Origin: Arachis hypogaea
Lineage: Eukaryota > Streptophyta > Magnoliopsida > Fabales > Fabaceae
DNA length: 64,000 bases
Assembly: GCF_003086295.3 (NCBI RefSeq)
Contig: NC_092048.1
Location: forward strand, 112,918,276-112,982,275
Direction: 5' to 3'
Position 1 is the stretch's first letter; each line of letters begins with the position of its first letter. The translations under genes and the position numbers were made by a program. Below are positions 43,956 to 55,148 of the stretch, one piece after another. Under the pieces are notes generated by a model, which worked only from the letters and a program-made list of their open reading frames with translations, searched no databases and was not told the origin of the DNA.

Positions 43956-45192
43956 CACTAATTTTAATTAAAACTTTTATGTTAAATTTGCTTGAAGTTG
44001 TATTTGGAACATGATTTTTGAGCTAAAGAACACACAACCTGTGAGATTTGAGCCTTTATGCATGGTTACATTATTTAACCATAATTATTTTATTCTTGTG
44101 TGTTTACTTCTCTATGATTATAATCTATATTTTGTTTCATCCTATATGTCCAATGTTTATTATATTTATATGCTTGCATATGATTGAGGCCATTATTTGT
44201 TTAAACTCACTTATCCAAATTAAGCCTACCCTTTCAATTACCTTTGTTAGCCACTTTGAGCCTTTAAATCCTATTTGTTCTATATTTTACCACATTACTA
44301 GCCTTAAGCAGAAAAAAAATTATATATCCCAAATTGAATCTTTGGTTAGCTTAAGATAGAATTGTGTATGCTAAATTAAGTATGGGAAATTGTGGGAACA
44401 AAAGATAATAAGGGAATGTGTCATGATAATACAATGGGAATTTGGATACCTACTCATGTGAAACTATAAGAATTAAAAATCTATGTGCATTGATAAGCTA
44501 TGTTTATTTTTATGTTTATGTTGAAAAAAAAATTCAAAAATATTCAATAAATAAATAAGGGGACAAAATTACCCCAATGCTAAATTTAAATTCAAGAATC
44601 AATGCATATATGATAAAATTAAAATAAAAAGTTGATACATGAGTATGGAAGGTGAAAGAGAAATTTCTGGGTAGCTAGGTATGAATTCTAAAGTTATATA
44701 GAATATATATAGGTTAGGTTAAAGCTTGGGTTAACTAAAGATTCAAATTATAAGCTTACTTAGCCATATATGTATCCTTACCCTTACCTTGGCCCCATTA
44801 CAACCTTGAAAAGACCTCATGATGTTTGCATTGGTATATTAAATATTGTTGATTGGTTAGGAGAAGAACAAAAAAATTAGAGAGCATGATTAGAGAAGGA
44901 TAGAGTGATTACCCTATACACTAGAGAGACTAGAGTGTACATACATCATTAGTGAGGGTTTAATACTTGAAATTCTGTGTTTCCTGCTTTCATGAGCTAT
45001 CTTCTTGCACTTTTATCTATTCTTACTGTATAAGAATTGAATTAGTAGAATTTGATTTGTAATTGTTTTAAAGAGCTTATTTACTTTTGATCAAGTGGAC
45101 AAGAATCATATAGTTGCATTCACATATATAGGTTGCATTGCATTGCATGAGTTTTACATGTTCCTACTCATTTATTTTATCTCCTCCAACTA
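43956..45192 (+). other. 3' noncoding region of El3
   Basis: AT-rich, no credible ORF. Homologous in reverse complement to the 3' regions of E, D and F, with shared CCTTGGTTAGCTTAGACT-like strings and the TTACAACC...AAGACCTCATGA region near 44798-44823. Confidence 0.65.
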
Positions 45193-45229
45193 AGCATGAG
45201 GACATGCTAATATTTAAGTGTGGGGAGGT
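45193..45229 (+). other. Hairpin and polypurine tract at the 3' LTR of El3
   Basis: AGCAT, loop GAGGAC, ATGCT (45193-45208), ATATTT, AAGTGTGGGGAGGT (45216-45229), then the LTR, which itself begins with the ATAAACCAT/ATGGTTTAT hairpin. Confidence 0.8.
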
Positions 45230-46723
45230 TGATAAACCATTAATTTATGGTTTATATTGTGTTTAATTGTGTGATTTTATCAACTCTTTACCCACTTATT
45301 CATTAAAAAAAGCATGCATTTATAATTCCTTCCTAAAAATGCTTTATGGTTGAAAACTTGCTTCCTAGAGACTTTTAATTATGTATTTTAATTCTCCTTT
45401 ATTCCATTCGATGCCGTGATCTGTGTGTTAAGTGTTTCAGGCTTTATAGGGCATGAATGAGTTGGAGATTGGAAAGGAAGCTTGCAAAAATAGAAAGAAC
45501 ACAAGAAATTGAGGAGATGACCAGCGAGAAGTGACGCGGACGCATGGCTCACGCGGCAGCGTGATATAGAGAAAATTGCAGTGACGTGGACGCATGGCTC
45601 ACGCGACCGCGCGGATTGGAAACTGCATCAGTGACGCGAAGGCATGGACGACGTGCACGCGTGGCAAAGCAAACGCTGAATGACGCGTCCGCATGAATGA
45701 CGCGATCGCGTGACATGCGCGATCTGCATAATCTGCAGAATTCGCTGGGGGCGATTTTGGGCCCTGTTTTGACCCAGTTTTTGGCCCAAAAAAGTAGACT
45801 AGAGCCAGGGAACATGCAGAAACAAAAGACAACAATTCATTTTACACAGTTTTAGTTTTTAGATCTAGTTTTACTCCTCCTCTAGGTTTTTCTCTCTACA
45901 CATTCATAGTTCTTAGGATTTTATTTTTATTGCTTTTCGCATTGGGATATTGAGAAGAGTTATTGCCTCAGCAAGACTTTGTCATTCTAGTTCGTTCTCT
46001 TTACTTGTCTCTTACTCTTCCATGTCCTTAATTTACTCAATTTTACTATTAGATTATTTTAGAATTTATTAATACAAGAATTACTTTTATTTTTAATTGA
46101 TTTCTTTGATTACTGTTTATCATGTTTTTCTATATTTTCCTTTCCCATGTTATGAGTCCTACATTCACAATGAGCGAGTAGTTCCATAACTTGGATGGGA
46201 GTTGATTGAAAGGAAGACCTTGAGTTGGAATGCTTAAAAGAAAAATTGTAATTGGGTTTATTGTTGGATTGCTCTCTAGTCACTGACACCAATCCTTCCA
46301 AGTAAGCGGATTGGGACTTTTGATTAGAAATAGCTTTTCAACTTGTTTGATTTTCCCTTACCTAGTAAGGGATAACTAAACAGAATAACCCTCGATTATC
46401 AATTAATCTTGAGAGTACTCTAACAAGAATAGGGCTTCCAACTAATCTACTCCCAGCCAAGGCTTTCATTTAAAATTACATAAATTCTCTAATTTAATTT
46501 CCTATTATTCAACTCAAACCATTTTTGAAAACATCTGATTAATAAAATAGTACACCTTTCTGCTACTCGTTGGGAGACGACCTGGGATTCATACTCCCAG
46601 TATTTTAATTTAAATTTTGTGACAACCTTCTAAATTGATAAGCGGATTTCTGGTTGGTTAAGAACTGTACTTGCAACGTATCTCTTATATAAATTTCTTA
46701 ACTCGCCAATTTCCGCCACGTCA
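45230..46723 (+). repeat. 3' LTR of El3
   Basis: Same length as the 5' LTR. Ends CACGTCA, then ATGCA. Palindrome cluster 45534-45720. Confidence 0.93.
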
Positions 46724-46728
46724 ATGCA

Positions 46729-46908
46729 TCATAGAACGGTTGTTGCCCATAGCACATTGGAGGGGGTTGTTGCCAATCGGGTTGATCAAATCCTTGTGGC
46801 TCCTCCCATCTTTGATTGTTCCATCCTTGACCCAAGCTCTCATTGTAATCTCCTCTACCTACAACATGATTGTAACCAAACTCATAGCCAAAGGGGGTGA
46901 GAATTCAT
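46729..46908 (-). pseudogene. X-protein of E, N-terminal part
   Basis: Start codon at 46906-46908, aligned with the starts of D (23304) and H (60344), followed by the same gag-like MNSHP..., Asn/Arg and Trp-rich stretch with a frameshift. The sequence on both sides of El3 matches H around 60150-60200 without a gap once one ATGCA copy is removed. Confidence 0.6.
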
Positions 46909-47053
46909 AGTAATAAAAGAAAGTAAAAATAAAAACAAATAAGAAAATAATGAGAATAAACTCCTAAAACTAGAAACAACTAACAAAGAAACCAAAAAGC
47001 AAAATTATTCACAATATTCACAACAACCAATAATAAGGCACACGTTTGCAAGT

Positions 47054-47071
47054 TCCCCGGCAACGGCACCA
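47054..47071 (-). other. Primer-binding site of E (one mismatch)
   Basis: TCCCCGGCAACGGCACCA on the plus strand, one base different from the tRNA-Asp 3' end. Positions 46909-47053 are the leader, AT-rich without a gene. Confidence 0.85.
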
Positions 47072-47074
47072 TTT

Positions 47075-48502
47075 TGATGAACGAATTTTTGTGTGATTTA
47101 GAATTTCACAAATGAATTCTCCTTGCAAGTATAGTTTCTAAACCAACAAATAATCCTTTCATACAAAAGATTGTTTGTCACAAGTACAAACCCCTAAAAT
47201 TAATAACCGAAGTATTCGAACCTCGGGTCGTTCTCCCTAGGAATTGCAATAAAGTGTCCTTGTTATTGGTTAGAGGTATGTTTTGGGGTTTTTGAGATAT
47301 TAGACAAGAAATATAAATGACAAAGGAAATAATCTAACAACTAACATAGCTCTTGGCAAGGTATGAGAATTGGAAGTCCTATCCTAGTTATCCTCCTCAA
47401 TTGTGACCATAATTGTCCATTGCTCCCACTTAGTTAACCTCTAACCATGGAGGAAAGTCAAGTGGATGGATTAACTTGATTCTACAAGTCCTAGTCTAAT
47501 CATGATGAAAGACTAGCTTTAGTGGCATTCAAGCTAATTAGCAGCTTCTAATTATCAATCAACAAAGGAATTAGATAACTCAAGAGTAACTAATTACTCT
47601 ACCAAAGCCAAGAGGAATAAAATCTAACTCAGAGCTAAAAGAAGCATTTCATCAAACACAAAAACGACAATAAAGGTAAACATATGAATTGCAAGAATTA
47701 AAGAGAGATCTAACTACAAAGGCAATAGATCCATAATAGAAAATCAATTCAAACATGAGAAGACATGGAAATCATAAATTGCATTGAAAAGGAAATAGAG
47801 ATCTACATAAGAATTCATAAAGCAAAAGGAAAATTGAAGCAAGAGAAGAAGGAGATCTAGATCTAAAACAAGAAAACTAAAACATAATCCTAATCCTAAT
47901 TCTAGAGAGAAGTGAGAGCTTCTCTCTCTAGAAACTAACTTTTCCTCCAAAACTCAACTAAACTAAACTAATGTATTCCAAAGTTGTGATTCCCCTTCAG
48001 TCCTTGGGTTAAATAGCATCAGAGATGAGTTAGATTTGGGCCTGGGAAGCCCAGAAATCGCCCCCAGTGGATTGCCTTTAAGTGAGTCACGTGCGAGTAT
48101 CAACGCGTATGGTAGGTCACGCATACGCGTCATGTACGCGTACGCGTCGCCATGCGACCTCACAATCCACGCGTGCGCGTCTGCTGCACGTGCGCGTCGT
48201 TGATCTCATCCCAAATCCTTGCTTTTCCATGATTTCTCCACTTTGCATGCTTTTCTCTCCATTCCTTTGATCCATTCCTAGCCTTTTCAATTTGAAATCA
48301 CTAACACACACATCAAAGCATCTAGTGGAATCAAAGGTGAATCAAAATTGGCAATTAAGGGCCTAAAAAGCATGTTTTCACACTTAAGCACAATTTAGGA
48401 GACAATCATGAAACCATGCTATTTCATTGAATAAATGTGGGCAAAAGGTCATAAAATTCCCTAAATTAAGCACAAGATAAACCCTAAAAATGGGGTTTAT
48501 CA
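47075..48502 (-). repeat. LTR shared by E (as 5' LTR) and F (as 3' LTR)
   Basis: TGATGAACGAATT...GGGGTTTATCA, 1428 bp. On its left is a PBS, on its right a PPT with hairpin, so it is flanked by internal sequence on both sides. ACGCGTACGCGT cluster at 48090-48200. An AAACCC/GGGTTT hairpin forms its right end. Confidence 0.85.
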
Positions 48503-48540
48503 ACCTCCCCACACTTAAATCATAGCATGTCCTCATGCTA
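48503..48540 (-). other. Polypurine tract with hairpin, 3' side of F
   Basis: Element sense: TAGCAT, GAGGAC, ATGCTA (48523-48540), then ATTTAAGTGTGGGGAGGT against the LTR. Confidence 0.75.
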
Positions 48541-49996
48541 AAATCAAGAAGGAAACAAAGGGTATCAACATTTATTCAATGTAAACTAAACTATATGCAA
48601 TCTACCTAAATGCAACTATCTAAGTGAATGTAATTGCTTGGTCAAAATAAATCAATTCCCAAGAGAACATATATGGGCACAAGGGCTAAGGCAATAGCAA
48701 ATCTAATCCACAATTGAATTGAGTTATTAGATATTTTTATAAACTTGCAAGAAGAGATGATCATAGGTGAAAACATGTAATTGAGTAATTGAACCCTCAC
48801 CGGATGTGTTTGCACTCTAGTCGCTCAAGTGTTTAGGGTTGATTCTCTCAATTCTCTCCTAATCAAGCTTTCCAAGATTTGTTTTTCATCTAACAATCAA
48901 CAAATATTTCGTGCATGCATACAATTATCATGAGGTCTTTTCATAGGTTGTAATGGGGCTAGGGTTAAGGTTTGGTCAAGTGGACTTGAAATTTGAATCC
49001 TTGATAAGCTTAGACTTCCCTCCTAAACTATGACATCCTATACAACTTCAAAGCTAACCTAACTACCCATTTTTTACTTTTTCACATACTCATGCATTCC
49101 CTTTTCTTGATCACAACTCATATGCATTGATTGTTATTGCTCACTTTGGGGCATTTTGTCCCATTTTTTTTCTTTTTTTTCTTTTTCTTTATTTTTCTAT
49201 TTTTTTCTTTTCATATATATTTTTTTTATTCTCTTCTCATTTTTTTTTGCAATAAGGGATATAAAAAAACATCAATGCATATGGTTTTACATTTAATTAA
49301 CACATGAGCATGTACCCATTTCCCAATATTTTTAACAAAAATACAAAGTTACCCTTTTCTCAACCAATGTCCCAAGTTTTCCCGCACTTGAATGACACAC
49401 ACATACTAGTCTAAGCTAATGAAAGATCTAAATAAGGACATTTATTGTTTTCCACTTTAAGGCTTGTAATGTGCTAAAATTAAGAACAAAGTGGGTTAAT
49501 CGTAGGCTCAAAGTTGGCTAACAAAGGAAGATAAAAGGTAAGGCTTTTTGGGTAAGTGAGCTAAATAAAATGATGGCCTCAATCATATAAATGCATGTCT
49601 ACACAAAATAATGGACATAAAGAATCAAACAAATCAAAGATTACAATCATAGAAAGAGAATAATGCACACAAGAAGGAAGATAAGTGGTTATAAGATGTA
49701 ACCACACAATTAGGCTCAAAACTCACAAGGTTATGTGTTCTTGGCTCAAAAATCATGATCCACAATATATATAATTCAAGCAAGTTCTATGAAAAGTTTT
49801 TACTCAAATCAATTGAGGTGTTAATGCCCTATAGATAAATTCCTTGAAAAATTTCATTATTTTGACTAAGCTTATTATGTATATATATGCAAAGATAAGA
49901 AAATGCAAAAAAAAAAAATCCTGAAAGACCTAAAATGAAATGCAAAAGTGTTGCGATTAGAAATTTGTCTCCCAAAAATGCCGATTCGGTCGGACG
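48541..49996 (-). other. 3' noncoding region of F
   Basis: No credible ORF. Parallels 3321-4730 and 18768-20123, including the T-run at 49165-49250. Confidence 0.6.
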
Positions 49997-50151
49997 ACCT
50001 CCCACACTTAAAAGTTTACACCGTCCTCGGTGCATTCAAATATGAGCAAGGGGGTACGGCAACTCTCCGGATTACCACCTTCAGCTGGTGGGTCAACCGG
50101 TTTGCTGTGTGTTCTTTCTCCTGCTTCCATTTTTGCTTGTGGTGACTCTAT
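49997..50151 (-). pseudogene. Collapsed ORF3 remnant of F with internal PPT
   Basis: TTTTCAG then GATAGAGTCACC (ATG changed to ATA at 50149-50151), about 45 codons ending CTEDGVNF and TAA. The hairpin (50017-50034, loop GAGGAC, one stem mismatch) and TTTTAAGTGTGGGAGGT close it. A GGTCG/CGACC hairpin follows in element sense. Positions 50152-50278 are unremarkable. Confidence 0.5.
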
Positions 50152-50283
50152 CCTGAAAATAGAAGACCGGATAGTAAGAAAAGTAAATGCAAAAGCAAGG
50201 AAGCACACATTGTTGGAATAACGTAAATCACTAGAAAGAAGTGAATGAATTAATGTGACATTAATGGAAAATAGGTGTGTGGG

Positions 50284-51791
50284 TGAAAGAAGCTGAAGAT
50301 TGATGGTTTAGAGGTTATAGTAAACTCTCGTTGCAAGTATAGTTACTAAACCAAGCGATCAACCTTTCTTACAAAAGTTTTGGTTGTCACAAGTAACAAA
50401 CCCCTTAAAAATTGATAACCGAAGTATTCAAACCTCGGGTCGTCTTCTCAAGGAACTGCAAGAAAGTATGTTCTTATTATTGGCTATACAGGTTGTAAAT
50501 CAGGGTTGAGAGTGAGGAATAAGTATGACAAATAATTTAAATGGCAATTAAAATAAATAAATACTGTAAAGCAAACTTTTGGCAAGGTATGAGAAATTGG
50601 AAGTCCAAATTAGTTACCCTTCTCAACAACAAAGAAGATTGAATCTTAATTCCACTTAGTTGACCTTTGCTAAAGCAAAGGAAAGTCAAGGGATTAATTA
50701 GTTTGACCTTCGAATCCTATTTATTTCCTAAGAAAAGATTGGGATTATTGAAAGTCAATTCAATTAGTAAAGATAACAGTTATCAATTGTGTTGAGCTAA
50801 GATAACTCCTGAGTTACTGATTTCTTAACCAAGACCAAAAGGGAAAAAGTAAATTTGCTGGAATAAAAATGTCTTCAGATTGAAAGCAATGGTGACATAA
50901 ATAAAAGAAAGCAATAATAAACTGAAATACCTCAATTAACATTAATTCAAATAATCTGGATCATAGAAGAATTCATAAATTAAATGGCAAAAGTAATAAT
51001 CAACTAAAGTAATGGAATGAATAAAAGTGAAAGGGAAGCTTAAAGTAAAGGAACATTAAACCTGGGATCGAGAGTCACTCCTAAAATTAAGAGAAATCCT
51101 AAATCCTAAGAGAGAGAGGAGAGAACCTATCTCAAAACTAAATCTAAATCATGAGAAGTAACTAAATTGGTGAGCTCTCTTTGAATGGATGCATTCCCTC
51201 ACTTCATAACCTCTGGTCTATGCCTTCTGGACTTGGATTTGGGCCAAAAAGGGCTTCCAAAATTGCTGGGAGCGTTTTATGCAATTTCTGGTGCGTGGCC
51301 TCTGTCACGCGTCCGCGTGGGTCACGCGGTCGCGTCATTCGGAGCTTTTCTTGTCACGCAGTCGCGTCAGTCATGCGGCCGCGTCATATGTATTTTGCTT
51401 AAGGCACGCGGTCGCGTTAGTCATGCGGTCACGTCGCTGTTGATTCGCGCTTGGCATGCGTTCGCGTCGCCCATGCGATCGCGTGGATGCCAGTTTCTTT
51501 AGAAACTCCGTTTTGTGCTTTCCTTCCATCTTTGTATGTTTCCTTTTTCATCCTTTAAGTTATTCCTGCCTTAGAAGATCTGAAACTACTCAACACACTA
51601 ATCACGGCATCGAATGGAAATAAAGGTAATTAAAATAATTAATTTTAAAGCATAGGGAACATGTTTTTCACATACATCACATAATAAGGAAGGGAAAGTA
51701 AAACCATGCAATTAATATGAATAAGTGGGTGAAGGATTGGATAAATCACTCAAATTAAGCACAAAATATATCATAAAATATGGGTTTATCA
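50284..51791 (-). repeat. 3' LTR of H
   Basis: TGAAAGAAGC...GGGTTTATCA. Palindrome cluster 51303-51485 with ACGCGGTCGCGT-type words. Confidence 0.9.
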
Positions 51792-51829
51792 ACCTCCCCA
51801 CACTTAAACAATAGCATGTCCTCATGCTA
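51792..51829 (-). other. Polypurine tract with hairpin, 3' side of H
   Basis: Element sense: TAGCAT, GAGGAC, ATGCTA (51812-51829), then TTTAAGTGTGGGGAGGT against the LTR. Confidence 0.75.
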
Positions 51830-52254
51830 AATCCAAGATAAAAAGTAAGGTTAAATTGGTGGAATGTCATGCAATGCAATCTAATCTAAATGTAACTACC
51901 TAGATGAATGATGCATCATGCAATTCTAATTTTTATTCACTTGAATATAAAGCTTGCATGTAGTTAAATTAATTCACATTCTCAAGGAGTCATGTATATA
52001 TATATAGCCAAGCCTTAGATAGTGATAAGGTGCCTTTACAATTGAGATGGGAGAGAAAAATATTTTAAAAACTTGCAAGACAATTAATAATTTAAGTAGA
52101 GATATATGTTAATGAGCTATTGAACCCTCACTGGATTTTGTGTTTACTCTCTAATCACTCAGTGTTTATTGGGTTAATCACTCTATTCTTCTTTTTATTC
52201 TTTCTTTCTATAACTTTGTTCTTCATCTAACCAATCAACAATTATAGAATATAG
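51830..52254 (-). other. 3' noncoding region of H, left part
   Basis: No gene. Continues at 53816 after the solo LTR and matches the region of F around 48541-48910. Confidence 0.6.
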
Positions 52255-52259
52255 TCATA

Positions 52260-53810
52260 TGACAAACCCCAATTTGACGGTTTGTTTTGTATTGATTTTT
52301 GGGGATTTTATCACCTTTTACCCATATTTATTCAAGAAATAGCATGGTTTTGTATATTCTCCTTTAATTGTGCTTGAATGTGAAAACATGCTTTTTAGGA
52401 CTCAAAATAGCTAAATTTAGTTCACCTTGATTCTATTAGATGCCTTGATATGTTTGTTAAGTGATTTAAGGTTTAGGAGGCAAAGATTGGATCAAGGGAA
52501 TGAAGAAAGAAAGCATGAAAAGTTGGAGAACTCATGAAGAAATGGAAGAACCGGAAAGCTGTCAAGCCGACCTCTTCGCACTTAATCGGCCATAACTTGA
52601 GCTACAGAGGTCCAAATGATGCGGTTCTAGTTGGGTTGGAAAGCTAACATCCAGGGCTTCGAAACGATATAAGATTTGCTATGGTTGAACCACGTATGGT
52701 GGCGCGCACGCGCAAAGTACGCGCACGTGCCGTTGCTGCCACCTAGTTCACTTAAAGCAAAACGTGGCCAACGAATTCTAAAGCCTTGTGGGCCCAATCC
52801 AACTCATTTCTGATGCTATTTAAGCCAAGGATTGAAGGGGGAATGAAGATACTTTCATACTTTAGATACTTTTAACCAATTAGTTTAGTTTAGCTTTGTA
52901 GTTAGTTTCTAGAGAGAGAAGCTCTCTCTTCTCTCTAGGATTAGGATTAGATTAGTTCTTAGATCTAGATCTATTTCTTCTTATTCTCTCTTCTAATTTT
53001 CGTTCCTCTCCTCTATTGCACTTGTAGGATTCTTCTTCTAATGTAATTCCCTTGTTTGTAGTTTGTGAATTCTCTTTTGTAGATCTACATTTCTCCTTCA
53101 ATGCAATTGGTAAGTTCTTTGTTGTTTCATGATTGATTTAGTTTTCTATTGTGGACCTCTTGCCTTTGTAGTTAGATCTCTCTTTAATTCTTGCAAATTT
53201 ATGTGTTTACTTGTATTGCACTCTATGTTTTTGATGAAATGTCTCTTATAGCTATTAGTTAGATTTTGTTCCTCTTGGCCTAGGTAGAGTAATTAGTGAC
53301 ACTTGAGTTATCTAATTCCTTTGTTGATTGATAATTGGAGAGATTGCTAATTGGTTTGGAGTGCACTAAAGCTAGTCTTTCCTTGGGAGTTGGCTAGAAC
53401 TTGTGGCTCAAGTCAATTCATCCACTTGACTTTCCTTTCTTTAGTAAGGGTTAACTAAGTGGTAGCAATGAACAATTCTCATCACAATTGAGAAGGATAA
53501 CTAGGATAGGACTTCTAGTTCTCATATCTTGCCAAGAGCTTTGTTAGTTGTTAGTTTATTTTCTTGCCATTTATATTTCTTGTCCAAAAGCTTAAAAACC
53601 CCAAAGATAATTCACAACCAATAACAAGACACTTCATTACAATTCCTAGGGAGAACGACCCGAGGTCCAATACTTCGGTTTATAAATTTTAGGGGTTTGT
53701 ACTAGTGACAAACAACTTTTTGTATGAAAGGATTAGTGATTGGTTTAGAAACTATACTTGCAACGAGAATTCATTTGTGAAACTCTAAACCGTCAAAAAT
53801 CCATTCGTCA
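52260..53810 (+). repeat. Solo LTR (E/F-related) in H
   Basis: TGACAAACCCC...CATTCGTCA, 1551 bp, flanked by TCATA at 52255-52259 and 53811-53815. No internal region on either side. It aligns in reverse with the E/F LTRs (for example the AACCCGAGG/CCTCGGGTT region and the GGACTTCTAGTTCTCATATC region at about 53510). It starts with a CAAACC/GGTTTG hairpin, as other LTRs here do. Product of recombination between the two LTRs of one insertion. Confidence 0.9.
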
Positions 53811-53815
53811 TCATA

Positions 53816-55110
53816 CCAAAAATCATGAGGTCTTAAGTAAGGTTGTAATGGGGCCAAGGTAAAGGTAAGGGTATATGTATAAGGCTAAGTGAGCTAATAA
53901 GTGAATCCTTAATTAGACTAAGATCTCACCTAACATACATACTTTCTAAATCAAAGCTTCTTTACCTATTTTCCATATTTTCTCACTTTCGATGTTACAT
54001 GCTCATATCTCAATATTTATTTTTATCCCATGTGCATTGCTTTATTTTGTATTTGGGGGATTCTTTTGTGTCCCCTTTATTCAAATATTGAAAAAAATAA
54101 TAAATTTTTATTATTATTATTATTATTATTATTTTTAATGCACATGGTAATTTAATTTCTTTAACTTCACATGAGCATGTTTCCCAAAAATTCTTATTTT
54201 GAAACATCTTTATTTTTTTTTCAATCTTCTACCCTTTGTTTCTATCATCCATGTTCCCAATAGGTTTCCCCACATTTAAACAATTACACAATTTCTATCT
54301 TAAGCTAACCAAGGATTCAACTTGGGACTTCTTTATTTGTTTTTCCGCTTAAAGCTAGTAATATGGTTATAAAACAAGAGGGGATTTAAAGGCTCAAGGG
54401 GGCTAACAAGGGTGATGTAAAAGGTAGGCTATTTTGGAATAAGTGAGCTAAAATCAAATAATGGCCTCAATCACTCTTTTGGTATGCATCTATATTCTAT
54501 AATCGGACATATAGATTAAGACAAAGTAAAGAACACCAGAATATAAAAGAAGGGTGGAACACATAGGAATAAAAATTATGGTTTGAATGTAACCATACAA
54601 TTAAGCTCAAAACTCACAGGCTGTGTGTTCTCTAGCTCAAAAATCATTTATCACTTATGTATGTCATGCAGGTTTAGTTAAAAATTCCCATTATTCTCAA
54701 TGTAAAGCTTAAGGTGGCTTTAAAGTTCTAGTGTTTCTCCTTGATGAAATGTTGTTTAATTAACTAACATGTAATGCTATATATACAAGGTGTGGGTTGT
54801 TATGATTTTGTTAAAGTCTCTAGTTTACTTCCTTTTTCTTTTCAATCTATTCCGAGTTATCTTATGCTAAAAAGGGTAAACTATACTAATCAATCCACAA
54901 TTTCTATAACTAATAAGTTAGAATTGCAACTAAACTAATTGGCTAAAATATGAACTAAAAATGAAAAATGCAAAAATAGAGTATAAATACATAAAAATTA
55001 GCAATGTATAAGTACTGAAAAATAAAGAGGAAAAAAATACAAGAAAATAGTCAAAATAAAGGAAAAAAGGTCTGTAGTGGTTCACCAAAATAATACGCCA
55101 GAGATGGCGA
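53816..55110 (-). other. 3' noncoding region of H, right part
   Basis: AT-rich, no credible ORF. A (TTA)n microsatellite lies at about 54108-54133. Confidence 0.6.
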
Positions 55111-55148
55111 CCTCCCTACACTTAAAATGAAGTATCATCCCTGATGCT
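55098..55148 (-). other. Internal hairpin, polypurine tract, hairpin of H
   Basis: Element sense: AGCATCAGGGATGATACT (55131-55148, one stem mismatch), TTTTAAGTGTAGGGAGGT (about 55109-55126), then CGCCA, TCTC, TGGCG (about 55096-55109). The ORF3 TAA (55122-55124) lies in the tract, as in El3. Confidence 0.6.

Larger units (their letters stand above)
26286..46723 (+). mobile_element. El3: Athila-type Ty3/gypsy element with full gag-pol and ORF3, inactivated
   Basis: LTRs 26286-27779 and 45230-46723, both 1494 bp with roughly 30 differences by eye. Target duplication ATGCA at 26281-26285 and 46724-46728. PBS 27785-27802 (tRNA-Asp), gag-pol 27895-33395, double hairpin, palindrome array, ORF3 42114-43367, PPT 45216-45229. 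El2 is inserted inside the array at 33917-41120. Without El2 the element is about 13.2 kb. Its LTR start (TGATAAACCA...ACCCACTTATTCA) is clearly related to that of D, so it or its relatives are plausible donors of pol for the non-autonomous copies. Confidence 0.95.
1790..48502 (-). mobile_element. Element E: non-autonomous Athila-like LTR retrotransposon, split by D and El3
   Basis: Minus-strand element. Left (3') LTR 1790-3282, PPT and hairpin 3283-3320, 3' noncoding region, ORF3 remnant, palindrome array, double hairpin, X gene in three pieces (6003-6400, 25089-26280, 46729-46908), PBS 47054-47071, right LTR 47075-48502. The X reading is continuous across D (ATCAT duplication) and across El3 (ATGCA duplication), which proves both are later insertions. 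The 5 bases left of E are CACTT, and no matching duplication is found on the right, because the right LTR runs directly into the PPT of F. The two LTRs are only moderately similar, so E is old or its right LTR was replaced. There is no RT or integrase. Confidence 0.8.

Noticed and set aside
44048..44359. 103-residue hydrophobic ORF on the plus strand in the 3' region of El3
   Set aside because: It lies in AT-rich noncoding sequence and is not preserved in the homologous regions of D, E or F.
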